Positions 36,410-49,170 of a stretch of 64,000 nt of DNA are shown here, one piece after another; within the stretch, counting starts at the first letter, position 1; each line of letters begins with the position of its first letter. The notes under the pieces are model-generated. The model searched no databases, was not told the origin of the DNA, and worked only from the letters and a program-made list of their open reading frames with translations. Source of the stretch: Oxyruncus cristatus (Eukaryota; Chordata; Aves; Passeriformes; Cotingidae); contig VXAY01002209.1 of the NCBI GenBank assembly GCA_013399855.1, positions 118,414 through 182,413 of the forward strand. Direction: 5' to 3'. The translations under genes and the position numbers were made by a program.

Positions 36410-37400
36410 ATGTTTACTGAGGAGAGTCACAGCGAATCACAGCTGACATGAAATAGTCTGGGAGCCTCGGAGAGAAAATGAGCTTCTCGCTAAAAGGGAC
36501 TATATTTTATTTAAACATCCGTCTAGGGCTGAAAACTCAGGTAATCTGTTGTGTTACAAGCCACTGGCTGTTCTTGCCATCCAGAGAGATAACAGTGAGG
36601 AGCTAATAGGAACACATCAATCACAATCAGGCTGCAATTCCACCGGTGTCTTCTCTTCCCAGCTCCTTTTTAGGCTCCTTAATAACGATGATAACATAGT
36701 TCTGGGCTTGTGAGAGGGTTTCTTCCCTTTGAGGGTCATATTCATAAAGCGAACGGCTTGCAAAGTCAGCATCTCACTCCTATGGAAAAGGGGGTGTGAG
36801 CAGAGGGAAGGGGTTGAAGGTGGGAGGGGTAGGGGGGCAGGAGAGGATGGATTTCCCCCAGCAATAAATCCATGGACACCCCTCTTTCCCCTGACAGTGC
36901 TCCCGGGAGAGGATTCCTGTTCGGAAGCAGGCAGGAAAGGGTAGCCTCTGCCCAGATGTGCCCCAGATGTGTGAACCAGTTGAGGCTGATTTTTCGTTTA
37001 GATTATCTTGCTTACCTAATGATTTTTGCTTCACTGCTCAGCTCGATTGTGTTCACTAGGACGGCAGGCTATTAAAATGTCAAGGCGCATTGAATTGTTG
37101 TTATCAAGGAAAGAGACCTTTCCAATCAGCCCGTGTTCCCCGGGTTGCATAAAGGCGGAGAAGGGATTGGAGGAGGAAGAAGACCTTCTTCATCCTGGCG
37201 AGGGGGGGAGAGGTGCAATGTGGGGTATGTGTGTGTGTGTGTGTTTCTGTGACTGTGTAGGTGCAGCAGATGCGTGTGTGTGCCTGCTGCAGTGCGGCGC
37301 GGTAATTAAAATGCCACCTTTTATAACAGGCATTAGACATTTCTCTCATTTGTATTTACAGGGAGACATGAAACTTCTCCCCGTTGTGCTTTTCACTGCA
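36410..37400. promoter_or_regulatory. candidate conserved non-coding element block with (TG)n
   Basis: About 1 kb of unique sequence alternates between AT-rich motif clusters (TATTTTATTTAAACATCC near 36500, CCTTAATAACGATGATAAC near 36677) and GC-rich patches with retained CpGs. A (TG)8 microsatellite lies at 37228-37244, and an 8-bp inverted repeat (TGCAGCAG/CTGCTGCA) lies at 37262-37291 next to GGCGCGGTAATTAAAATG. There is no credible coding frame. Enhancer identity is inferred from texture and from the expected neighbourhood upstream of EN1. Confidence 0.3.
37228..37244 (+). repeat. (TG)8 microsatellite
   Basis: An uninterrupted TG dinucleotide run; a second shorter run follows at about 37273-37282. 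Confidence 0.95.
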
Positions 37401-39887
37401 ATCCTTATAAAGAAAATACTGGGAGGAGGAAACTTGTGTGGCTGAATCACTGGCCACGCATACTAAGGAGCTGCTGGGCTGGGCTGAAGGAGAAAAACAA
37501 AGGCAAATGCCTTCCTCATGTCTACACCTGCCTTAAGGCTTGATAAGAAAATAAGTTCACTGACCTACTGGGAAAAACACTGGAGATTGTCCGGTATCAC
37601 AATATTGAACAACTGGTGACAGGATGATACAAACCCAGCACATTTGGAGACACAAAAATCCCCTAACTCTCGTCACCACCACCACCTTGTTCATATAATT
37701 GCAGAACAGTTTATTACACAGAGGCACATTGGATATTGCCACAGATTGATTTTTTTTCTTTCTTCTCTTGTAAACCGTACAGTACATCATATTGGTTGGG
37801 AAAAAAATATATTCTTTGGATTTACTTCTCTTTGTTTAAATCATCTCACAAATATTTTGCTTTTTGCCTGTCTTTTCTTTCATTTTCATTTTAAAAAGAT
37901 GGCTTTGTTTTTGCTTGGGTATGGTTTTGTAGAATAATGACATCTACCCCGTCCCCCATGCATCAAGCGTCATTGATTGGCCCGAACATCATTGTCACTA
38001 CCGGGTGTTCATCTTCACACTTGCTGCTGGCAGGTCCCTCATCTGCTTTCTGTCTTGCACATGCCCCTCTCCACAGCCACACTCTCACTCACGACAGGCA
38101 TGCCCACTTTCTTTTTTTTTTGCCTAATATTCACTTCTCCTGGCATGCTTTTGCTCTGCATCTCCTCCTCACAGGGCCTCGCTTCCCTCCCTCCGACCTT
38201 GTGCTGCTGTGTGAGTCTGTGGGCACGAACCGCAGCCGACTGCTCAATCCTGCGGCAAACTCCAGCTCGGTCTGTGTTAAAAAGCTGGGACAAAACAAAT
38301 CCTTCCATCCTGTCCCACACTGTATTCACTGATTCATAAAAATTTTTCTCATAGGATTTGTTTCCTCAACATATTAAGGCACAGGGAGGAGAGAAGACTG
38401 AAGGGACTACAGGAGTCCTTGCTTGTCCTGCACGTGGCTGTGGAGAAGAGGCACACAACCCTCCTTTCCCACCATGTTGTTGCTTCAGCTGGCCTTAATT
38501 TTTGCCCTGCCTTACATTTCCACTTTCACGTCTGTCTCGGGGCTTGTCTCCATGGAAAAATTATTGCACACACGGCTGGGATGTGAATTAATAGCACATC
38601 CCTGCAGGGAACATTGCAGGTACAGTGAGGACTTGTGTGCACAAGGACGTTACTGTGGAGCCTGCCAAGGTGTAAATCTCCCGTGTTGTGGCACCAGCTC
38701 CCGCACACGTGGGGTTTGCACGGACCCCCCCAGGCCCAGCTGGGCTGCACACACCCAGTGCCCACATGCCCTCATGGCACATGTGCTTTTCAACCAAGAA
38801 AAGCCCAGAGCTGTTTGCTGGTCTGCATCATCTCACACCCGCGCTGCTGACAAACCTTGATATATTTATTGTCGCAAGTTGCTTGAGAGGTAAGAGAGCA
38901 GAATTATTTCTTTACAGAAGGGAAACTGAGGTGTGAAGGCTCATGAAATGCCCAAGGCCTTCAGGTGCTGGGATCCAAAGTGACTTGCCCAAGGACATAA
39001 TAAAGTGGGTAGCAGACAGTAGCAACTGCTACCCAGTCCCTGAACACTGTACCCTGGTTATTAGATCAGCTTTCCTTTCTCCTATTAATGCTTTTTCTTA
39101 TGTCCTCACTGCCCCTCTCAATGTCTAGCAGTTTCCATGTTTCTTGCACACCAAGGCTCCCTCAAGCAGCTATTTGGCTCCACCACCACCACCAGCTGTG
39201 AGCCAGCTCTCCATCACAGGCAGAGAAGAAGGGAGGCTCCTCCACTCGCTTACCAAGTCAAACAGAGTGGTTTTCACTGTGGCCCAGGTGTGGGACCTAC
39301 TCACGGCACCACACCAGGTGTCAGCCTGACTCTGCTCCCAGCCACTGTGAGTCACTAGACTGTGGTGGAAGTGGGACAGGATTGGAGTCAACATTTTTCC
39401 AGACTCTGCAGCGGTCCTGATCAAGTTTATTAGGTAATGAACACTGCGTGATGATGCTTAGACTGCATGAGAGGAAGCTCACAGTCAATTGTATTAAAAA
39501 ATACATTTCCAAACAACATATCCAGGAAATTGCCATAGCCTGGAGAATTGTACTCAGAGGACATAGGTTGACCCAGAATAGCAAAAGAAGGTAAGGAGAG
39601 CAGCACAACTGAGGCCAAGTAACCTGGAAATGGTCCAGATCCATGAAACCTGGTCATAGATACAGATCTAGGCAAGGAGCAGTATGCAAGCTGGATGTCA
39701 GTCGCAGTATCTCAGAACATGAATAGTTGCACCTCTTTTTTTATGCTTCCATCTGTATGCTGATCCTAATTCCACAGTGTGCCCTTCCAGGCCTGGCTGG
39801 GGTGAAGGCCTGTTTTCCCTGCTGGGACACAAAACCTTCTCTGTAGGTGGCAGGATGAAATGGATGGTAACAGAGGTGGGATGGACT

Positions 39888-39909
39888 CACTTCATCTTTT
39901 GATGAAGTG
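39888..39909. repeat. perfect 9-bp hairpin
   Basis: CACTTCATC (39888-39896) and GATGAAGTG (39901-39909) are exact reverse complements around TTTT. Confidence 0.9.
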
Positions 39910-42900
39910 CCATTACTGGACTTATCTGCTACCTAAAACTCCCAGTCTTTCTGGTGCAGCAGCCATTTCCTGCTCCTGCTGCTCCCCCACCTCTGCATCC
40001 ATGAACTTCAGAGGCTGTACAAAATGATCAACTTTCAAGAGGATCTAAGTTTCAGTGCAAAAATCTAATTTCAGAGATCTAAGACCTGCCTCTGCATCTG
40101 GCCCTTTGTGCAAGAAAACCCCCTTAGTACTGGCTATTACACTTAAATATAAGTTGAGTGGGACCAGGAGAATTGTTTCCTGAACTGTGCCAAAATTCCT
40201 GTTAAGAAGTTAAGGCTGGTATATATATCAATCATGCCAGCATAAAACACATCAAAGGGAAGTAACTGTCCCCCAAGCAAGCCTTATAATTCACAGAAAA
40301 CTCAGCTGAAGTTAGCTCAGTTAAAATAAGTCTGAAGAGAAAGACATTGGAAAGTTCCTGATGATCTCTTGTGATATCATCCAATAACCCTGTAATTATG
40401 ATTAAAGTTTTATTTTCTTTGGCTTCAGAACTTTTCTTCTTCCCTGGCTGCATCTCTTACCTCTCCAGGTGACTTCCAGGGGGCAGTGGAGCGGTCACTG
40501 ATGCCTGGGTTTGGAGAGGGTCAGTCAAACACCAAGCCAACATGCTTGGCCATGGTGCACCCTCTCCATTTGAGTTCATCCCTTTCTCTGGGGACTTCCA
40601 GAACTTTACAATAAATCCCTGGGCTGGCACCATCAAAGACACGACAGAGAGGGCAGAAACCTGGGAGGTGCATTGAAATAGCCAGTTCAGCCAAACCGGT
40701 TTGGGGGCAGATGTGACCCGAAGTCCTGCTGTGTTTGAAGCCAGGCAGCAGCTGTGTCAGCCTGAGGGCAAACTCATTCCTGTGGCAGCGACCAATGACA
40801 GCCACAAAACAGCTGCCAGGTGTGTCAGAGATGTCCTCACCTGGCAGGTCCTGGTTCCTAAACACTCAGTACACAGTGGCAGCCAGGGCTGACCACGTAT
40901 GACTGGGTGAGGGTAAAGGTGAGCAGTCTCTGCTGGCAAACAGCTGGCTGCCAGCTCCCTGCTCTGGCCAGACTTGGCTTTGCAGTTCAAGGGCCCCTGC
41001 TAGCATTCCCAATCCATACCCTCCATCACCCTCAATGCGTCAAGGGAAAAATACCCCAGGGAGCTTCTCAAACAGTCAAAACTCTTACAGCTCTCGACTC
41101 CTCAACACAAGCACTGGAAGCAAGGCCAAGCCACAACTAAGCCATGTCTAATTTTTTTTTTGCATCCCACAGATTTATTTGGCAGCAAAGGAGCTGTGTA
41201 GGGCAGGGGAGCAGAGGGCATGGCTGTTGTTTGCAGTGGAGCACCTTGAAGAAGCTAAACTAGTACTCAAAGCAGAATAATTGGTGCAGCAGGAGGCTGT
41301 GCCCATGCTAATAGTTTTTGCTGAGATGAAGCTTATTAACATGTGCACTGGTGCATCTGTATTGCCTCTGGGACTCAAACTCAGCATGGTTCTCTGCTGT
41401 GCTGCATAGAGGTTTTACCTTCCTCTGACCTTGCTCAGGCTCCTTTGTCCTGTTCTGCTGTGCTCTGAGTTAACCTTTTGTCTGCCTAGGCTTATAGTTC
41501 ATATTTTAAATCCAGGTCAACTTTTTCAAGTTTATTCTACATTGAAGGTTTAGTTGTGCTAAAATTATTTTGTATCCCATAGCTGTGATGCTTTTGGTGT
41601 GAGGAAAGTTTAGTGCCATGCACACTTCAATTAATCAGCCCATCTCTAAGCTGAAATTTTAAGCTATTACAAGTAATACAAGATCTCACTCTTCTCTTGC
41701 CCTACTGTTGTACTTTGGGATAAGAGCTGTGCATTTATTTCACATGAATTCACTGACTGAATCCCTGTTTGAGAGAGAGAAAATAAAAGTTACTATGTTT
41801 TCAGTATTCAGACTATGCCCTTACTTAATCTAATAGAGGAACAGAAATGTAACTTTTTGGTACCTACATGAAATACGCTGGAAGAGAAAATACTGTCTCT
41901 GTCTCTGATCTTTGCTGTGAAGTGCCAGGCAAACCCAACCACTGCTTTTTGATTTATTGATCACAGCACACTTTAGGTGGAGTATGCCACGGTGTTACCT
42001 CTTATCATTGACTGTGAAGACCATAACAAAGTCCAAGTAACAAAGCCCGAAGTCCAAGTGACACACCTAACTTATCACTCAGTTCAAAACAGCCCCTCCA
42101 CCCTGCTGCACGAACAACTGGGCTTACACAGCTCAGGTTGTAACCCATCCATGGCTTCCTCCCACCTTACTGACCATTATCGAGGGCAAGAACAAGCCCC
42201 AGCAAACACAGGCTTTAGTAGTGTTTTCCTAACAGTGCCAAACATCCCAATCTGCAAGTTTCATCTCGAGACACCCTCCACTTAGCTCTAGTTAGTGGTT
42301 GTCCCAGCCCAAGGCCTCTTTTCAACAATGTTTTGCACCAAAACTGAACACCTGCCAATTAAGGTGTATTTTAGCCCCAGATAGATTAAAGATATCATCT
42401 GAAGACTCACTGTTTGCTAGTTTCCCCTCACTGCAGCACTGTTGACATCACCTCAGTGTAACCCTGTGAGCTTTCCATGGACAGAGTCCGTGATTTGTGC
42501 TAATTCATTTCTTTGGTGAAATCCAGTTGTTTTGCACTGAATGTGGCACGTCTCCTGCATACGGGATTCACATCAGGCAATCATCCTACACAGTGTAAAT
42601 CAATAAGATGAAATGTAGCCATTGACAGCACTCACAATTTTGCCCATTACTATGAAATCCTCTTTCTTTAAATGGAAGGTGCTTTTATGAATCCACTGAA
42701 GCATAGCTGACAAAGCCTTCAATACCCACTATTGCCTAAATACTGCAAAACATAACAGTTATAAAAGATACATGTGGTGCATATTTATAAGGATTAGAAT
42801 AAGCACTTTGTTGGATCACTGTAGCACCTTTGTCCCTTTTTTATGTTACTTATAAACCTTGGATATTTTCTTCTTCCCATGACTCAAACAAACACTTTTC

Positions 42901-43036
42901 TGTGGGTTTACCAGGTCTCTCTGCCTTTCTGTGTGCTCACTGTGTAAAATTTGTACTTCTACAACTCTATTTAAAAAAAAATAAAATCCCTACACTGTAA
43001 TTATTCTTTAAGCTAATATAATAGACTAGTAAATGT

Positions 43037-43055
43037 TCCTACACTTCTTGTAGGA
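43037..43055. repeat. short 7-bp hairpin
   Basis: TCCTACA and TGTAGGA flank a 5-nt spacer (CTTCT). It is likely a chance element in AT-rich DNA. Confidence 0.7.
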
Positions 43056-43111
43056 CTAATTACATTTCGATAATGTGAATCATCCCTGGAGCCACTACTG
43101 TTAAATATTTT

Positions 43112-43285
43112 TGGAGCGGTAGCAAGGGAGTTTGTTATTTGTACACACTAGAGAAGCGTGGATTTGCGAAACAGAACAGCACAGCTCTACAGCAGCGACA
43201 CTCCTGACGTGGCCGTGCTGGGTCAGGGTAGATGCAACGGGGGAACACATCAGCCGGAGGATTTGCTGCATCCCGTCTGATCCAC
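43112..43285. promoter_or_regulatory. local CpG cluster in AT-rich DNA
   Basis: About nine CpGs occur in 170 bp (GAGCGG, AGCGTGG, TTGCGAA, CAGCGAC, GACGTGG, CCGTG, AACGG, GCCGG, CCCGTC) against a nearly CpG-free background. No credible open frame is associated. It may be an unmethylated regulatory element. Confidence 0.28.
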
Positions 43286-46200
43286 CAGGTCCTCACATTC
43301 AGGACTCAGCTTTTGCAGTGGCTGAAATAAGTTTCACTTGAGACAGCAGTCATGATGAGCTCATTAGGAGCTGCTGCTGAATGAAACGTAAATTTTACAG
43401 ATTATGTGTGTCTAAAAAACTGTAAAGGATTCCAAAACCACTCTCTTCTAGTTGGCTAAGATAGGAGGTTTACTATATTTTGCGGATTAGCAAATAAAGC
43501 CAGAAAAGAGTTAATGCAAGCAAACAGTAATTTCAGATATAGCAATAATTCCTTCTATATACCCTGGAACAATCTGGCAAGGTAGCCCTGCCTAGTTATT
43601 GACTTCTGAGACATATTTTGGTTTTGAATAAGGAACTGACATGGGGACAGTCATGTCATTAATTGCTGGAAGCTGTCACTGAAGCCCTAGCCTTGCTGCT
43701 GTGTTTCTAGTCTACCTGCTCAGTGTGTTGGTGGTCAGGCAAGTCTCATCTTCACCCTCTCTACTCTGCACAATAACAATGTTTATAATACTCTACATTT
43801 CCAGCTGCTGCAGAGCCTGCTATGTTTAATGTAAGTGCTGCTCACTAAATGTGCCAGTCACCATTTCTCCTCCAGGGCTGGTTTTGCATGTTCTTGACCA
43901 AGCTTTGTGCCAGTCATAGTTTCAATTGTCAGAGTCCACCTGGGAGAGAAGGCTACCACTATCTACGTGCCTTGTAGCAGCTCCATGAAGCTGAATGAGG
44001 CTCAGCACCTGAAGGCTACCTGCCAGGTCATCTCCTCCTTCTGCCCAATGTTTCATCTTGAACAGAGCTGCTGCTCTTCTGACCAGGTTGCTGGAAATCT
44101 TGGACAGAAGGTTGATGCACGTGCAGTTACTCTGATGCATATGGAATATACCAGCCCTGCTGCTTGGGGGTTAAGCAGATAGTCTGCAGGAGTGCATTAA
44201 ATCTGAGCATGCACAAATCAGCAAATATAGGCTGTTTTTTGGATATCCAAAAGATAAACTAAACAAAATAATTTAGGGTTTTTTTGTGGTTTAGCTTGGA
44301 TTCACAAAATCTATCTGCATAGTTAAAAGGTCAAATGACATACATTATGGAAGTATATCCACTGCATATGCAAGAGCCATAACCTGGTGAAAAACTGACT
44401 GCTGTAACACAACAAAATAATGACATTGAAACCTTGACCTTCCCAGCTCAGTGCTTTGGCCAGTTTCCTTAAGCTTCCAGCTTTTCTACAGAGGCACTTG
44501 TTTACAGACCTGCTCATCTACCGCGTTACCGCCCCTTCTCAAATATCAGAGCCCTGATCCAGGTGTAGCCATTCCTGCTCTCCACTGGGGTAGATCAGCC
44601 TGCTTTCCTTGGCCACATCTGTGAGCAGGTGCTGGTGTAGCCTGCCTGGGCTGCTCGTTCTGGATTGGCCCTGCACCAGAGCTGGGATGCTGAAAACCAG
44701 GTAGTTTGGGTTGTGGTTAGGAACAGCAGAATAATAAAGCCTGCTGCTGCAGGGAGGTAATGAAGGGTTGGGAGTAGAGAGAGGTCCACTAGGGAAGGAC
44801 TGGGTCTGGAGGAGCTGGGTCTGACATAAATGAGCTTAGGGAACTGTGGAAAGGGAAATCCTTGGCAGGAAAGGAGAGACTGAAAAGTGAGAAAAAAGAC
44901 GTGGGGGAAAAAAAGAAAAGCGGAACAAAGGTGAAATTTGAAGAAAGTATGGGTGGAAGATTTTGAACAAATTTGTAACGGCCAGAAGGAAAGGAAATGC
45001 CTGTATTCCATCTGTTCTTTTTCCTCACTACAAGTTTCTGGTTTTACCTTTAATATGGTCATTGAAGATGCTTGAGAGAAGGAAAAAGCTCTTTTGTGAG
45101 TCTGTGCTGCTCATGGCACTGAAACCTTTCTGGTCTGCAAGCAAAACAGCTCTTTGTTTTTTGTGTTTCCTAGTGCAACACCACATTGTCCCCAAAACTA
45201 TAGCAGTTTGAACCTCCTTCCTGTTACAGACCCTTTGTCTTGCCAGTGGGAAAATAACAAAAAAATCAAGTCTAGAATGTGTTGCCTCCTTCCTGAGAAC
45301 CTGTGATGAAATTATTCTGCTCCTAGTCAGCAAACCGTTCCCCACAAGGTTAATGTTTCTAATGTAAAAACAAGGTATTATAATAATAAAAACAAATGCC
45401 ACTATAATTGTTGCTGTTGTTGCTTAAAACCCTCTCAACTGATTGTTTACCTGTTTCCATGGAAATAGAGCGCTGGTCTCCAGAACATTTGCTAAATGAA
45501 CACTCAACAGCCCACACCTGGGACATGTGAAGGGTTGAGGGACATGGCAAAGAGAACCATCAAGTGCCTTTGCAGTCTCTCCTCAGCAAAGTCAGTCTGT
45601 GATATTAGGAAATGGAACACAGACACTTGCTCAGGCTTTGTTTCAGCCAACGAAGCTGTGAAATGGGGTTTTGAGCTGTGCTCATGTCTTGTCTTACAGA
45701 AGCAGTCAATGCATGGCTGAAATGGCATATTTTTCTTGTCTCCTCACCCTCTTTTTCCTTGTGCTCCATTTTTCCTCTTTAAATTCTTCTTCCTGATAGA
45801 AAGGGATTGGAGCCAAAAGTTCCCTAATTCTGGAAACTGCTTGGGTCTGAGGTTTTGACTTTATTTATCTTTACCTGCTGATGTGAGTGAACTACAACCC
45901 TGTTGACTTCTGTAGTGTTATCCGAGGCTAAATCAGTATGTACCTGATCCACAAAGGAACCATTGTACAGTGTGTTGGCATTTGATCATGCTGGGGAATG
46001 AAAGCCATATTTGAGTGAGGCCTACAAGTGCCTCATTACCGCACTGTAAACAACTGGATATTACAGTAATGGACAAGGCTCTGAGTGCTACGAACAGCTT
46101 CACATTCACTGTATTGATTTGCAATGTGCCCAGTGATGGTCTGCTGTAATAAATACAAATGCCATAGTGTAGAAATGTCAGAGCAACTTATTAAGCATGT

Positions 46201-47590
46201 GTCTCTTGCTCGTGCAGTACAGCGTGTACACCTGCACAGCTGCGGGGTTGTGGCGAGGTGGGGATGAAGCTGTGGCTCAAAACTCAGCATTGCAAGAATA
46301 TAAATTCCGCATATTAACACAGCCTGTACTGGCCAGTCCTGTTTCTTTGTGCTTCCCTGTAACAGACAAGACTACTCCTGTGCTCAGAACATATTTTGCA
46401 TTACAGAAGATAACATATTGTTTCTCACATCTCAGGAGGGTTGAGGTGTTACCAGGTCTCAGCCCACATACCAGGCAATTCTCTGCTCGACTTCCACCAC
46501 GTAGAGAAGCAGGAAATGCCACCAGAGCCATAGTTTTTCTCTACAGTACTATTGGTTTGTCTAAGCATGGAAAACCTTCAGCATTTACCAGGCCTGTAGT
46601 TCAAAAAGGAGACTTGTGGCAGATCACACATGTGCTTCTGCTGGGTACACCTAAAGTATGTGTGTGTTATATATATGTGTCTCTCTCTTTTGCTCAAAAT
46701 ATAGATATATAGACTAGTACTTTTTGACCAGATCAACAGTTTGTATGACATCTGCTCAATCTCTTGGTCCACTAGAAGGTAAGAGCCAACTTCCTTAAGA
46801 AAATAGCTTGTGTTCCTTTGCATGTCTCTTGAGGAACCATTTCCCATGACATTTTTCTCTGTGACTACTGAGCTGGTCTGCACCTTCCATCTGAACTCTC
46901 TTGCTTCTGGAAGAATCCACACACTGACCAGCAGTTTCTTGCTAGGGTTTTCCCACATGTTGTGCTGACATCCCTTTTAGCTCATTATGTAAAAGGATGT
47001 CACAGTGCAAAAACTTTTCCATATCTGCTACCTATAGGTAGAATTTACTGTTGGAAACCTCTCAGTCCCACCCCGAACTCTAACCAATGAAGGAAAGTGA
47101 GAATGAAACTGGTAAAATTGCTTTGCTATGTAGGAGAAACGACAGGCTGATCATTGCCACAAAAATAAACAAGATTTTATGAATGAGCGTGGAGTGTGAC
47201 AGGAGCTACGGAAAGGCTGGGAGGAGAAGTGGATGGAAATGTCCAGCTGGAAACGTCAGTGTGTTTCCACAGTCATGAATATAAATATTGCCTGTGCTCA
47301 AAGAATGTACACTTATACAAACATTCAGATGGATATTTACATAATATTCATCAGCCTTAGCACTTTGCAGATGACAATGGAATTAAAGCCCATCATACAT
47401 CATTTGAAGGAGAATTACTGTGCTTATCAGGCAGATTGAAAAATGGAAAGTTTAGATGAATTAACCCAAATACAGGGCTTGGGGCAAACCTGAATCCATA
47501 AGCTCTGATTCTACCTGACTATTCTTTCTCCTTGTATTTATAGAAAGAGTCTTTTAAAGTTTAGCAACAGAAGGGGTCTATGGAGTTTAA
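43286..47590. other. intergenic DNA
   Basis: No gene is supported. The longest frames (44595-45062 on -, 46197-46712 on +) have no recognisable domain or start context, and other frames on both strands are open nearby. The rest is unique AT-rich sequence. Confidence 0.5.
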
Positions 47591-47597
47591 CAGAAGT

Positions 47598-47611
47598 CTG
47601 TAGATGTCGCT
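47598..47611 (+). promoter_or_regulatory. weaker CTCF-like motif
   Basis: CTGTAGATGTCGCT matches the CTCF core at 12 of 14 positions, with a T in place of one of the paired G residues. It points toward the stronger match at 47847 on the opposite strand. Confidence 0.18.
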
Positions 47612-47846
47612 ACAGGAACCGCCAGGATCTCCTACTTTTTAGTGTTGTTGTTGTTCAGGTAGTCCTATGGATTTAGAGATTTCCTATAATGTTCTGCTGC
47701 AGGTGCCATAGGAAATGAAAGAGTCTTGAACAGCATAGAGAGGGTGCAATGCTTTGCTCCCCAAAGTCCCCCACTGGGTGGGTATGCCAGGAGAGAGGAG
47801 GAGAGCCTGCTGTTAACCTCATCTGATGGATAGTCCCTGAGGCACC

Positions 47847-47860
47847 ACTGCCATCTGGTG
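47847..47860 (-). promoter_or_regulatory. strong CTCF-like motif
   Basis: On the - strand CACCAGATGGCAGT matches CASYAGRKGGCRSY at all 14 positions. CTCF sites help shape chromatin domains, and the INSIG2-EN1 interval is expected to contain domain-organising sites. Occupancy is unknown. Confidence 0.42.
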
Positions 47861-48520
47861 AAAGCTGGAGCAGCCCATGGGGATGTGTTAGGGAGACATA
47901 ACTGACAGCCTTACCACTGCACTAAGCCCAGCCCAGAAAGGCAGCACAGTCTGGCCCACAGAATTTTACTGAGAGTTTTTCTTTGGAGTTTTTCTTTCAA
48001 AGTTTGTTTTAGATCCCTGAACCAAATCTGTAATTCTTCATACAAAGAAGCCTTTGTACACTCATCAAAAATTATAGTTATTAGACTCTGAGTTATTAAT
48101 CTTTATGAGGAAATCACAAGATGTTGTCCTCAGAGTTGGGAAGGTTGGTGTTGGTTTGCCAATTTTGTCTAAGCAACCCCATTTTCTGAAGCATGTGAGA
48201 AGGAGATATCCTGCTTGTGTTGTGCAAGTGCCCTGTTGAGGAGCAGTCAGCGGTGATTACTTCTGCAACACACTGCATGGGTCAGATTTGTCAGAAAAGA
48301 GAGCAAAACGCTTGTCTTAAGTGTGTGAGCAGCTATTGTCTGTTAGCTCCCTGAGCTTTGGAAAATGACCTGGTTCAGATCAAGGATGCTCAAAACTGGT
48401 CTTGGTCAGACTGACTGTGGAGATGAGGGGAGAAGAGCCACTGGCATGAGCAAGCTGGCACGGGTATCCATGCTTTGTGAGGAAGCAAGGAAGTGAAGGA
48501 AGTAGAAATTTGGGGTTTAG

Positions 48521-48561
48521 CACGTGGGTGTTTTTCTGTTACTGGCCTGATATCCCACGTG
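48521..48561. promoter_or_regulatory. inverted pair of CACGTG E-boxes
   Basis: CACGTGGG (48521-48528) and CCCACGTG (48554-48561) form an exact inverted repeat, each arm holding a canonical E-box (USF, MYC/MAX, CLOCK/BMAL1 or TFE class). Function is unknown. Confidence 0.35.
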
Positions 48562-49117
48562 GTATAGGGGAAGCCAACATGCTTGGTGTTCCCTGGGGAA
48601 GTTGATCCATTTTGACCTGTAGGCTGAGGTGTGTAGAAAACTGTTGACTAAACAGACCTTGGATCAAGCTTCAACCTCCTTTTGTCAGAGTTGAGTGTAA
48701 GTGATGTGAGAGTGAACAAAATCTCTCCAGCAGAATTGTACTTCTAGTTTAAGTGTCATAGTTGGCTGGGATGATGGATATACACCAACATTTTCTTTCT
48801 CCTTGTACTCTTGCTTTTAGAGTCAAAGATTTTTGTATGGGCTTGTATACCTTGGAAATTTGTTATTAAAGTGCTTATGGTGGTGTGGGTTGTTTTGCTT
48901 TAAATCTCAAAATCATATTTAGAAATAGTATCAATTGCTGTTTCAACAAGGAGAGATTGCATTACAATCGATAGTATGTATTATATCCTGGGGTCTGTTG
49001 TGAGCAGATAGTATTAAGACATACATAATTTATTTACAATCTCAGTAGCGGCCCAAAATCTTTAGTGAAGATCAGGTCAAGTTTTGGTCAAGTCTGTGAT
49101 GACTTTGTAAGTGCTGG

Positions 49118-49170
49118 GTTAACTTCCCTGTAGGGTAAACCCATTAACTTCAGTGGAGTTAAATAGCCAG
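49118..49170. repeat. possible ancient dispersed repeat core
   Basis: CCATTAACTTCAGTGGAGTT resembles the core at 16301-16320 and a family remembered from amniote genomes. The body is too decayed to delimit. Confidence 0.3.

Larger units (their letters stand above)
37401..43110. other. intergenic DNA
   Basis: No gene is supported. Overlapping open frames at 37937-38339 and 38423-38860 come from C-rich sequence and match no family. Present are a perfect 9-bp hairpin at 39888-39909 and a 21-bp-spaced direct repeat AAGTCCAAGT at 42029 and 42050. Confidence 0.5.

Noticed and set aside
44595..45062. 155-codon - frame
   Set aside because: Phe/Ser/Leu-rich translation of purine-rich DNA; no domain.
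46197..46712. 171-codon + frame
   Set aside because: No recognisable motif and it ends in simple TATATG/TCTC sequence; no exon signals that would justify a gene.
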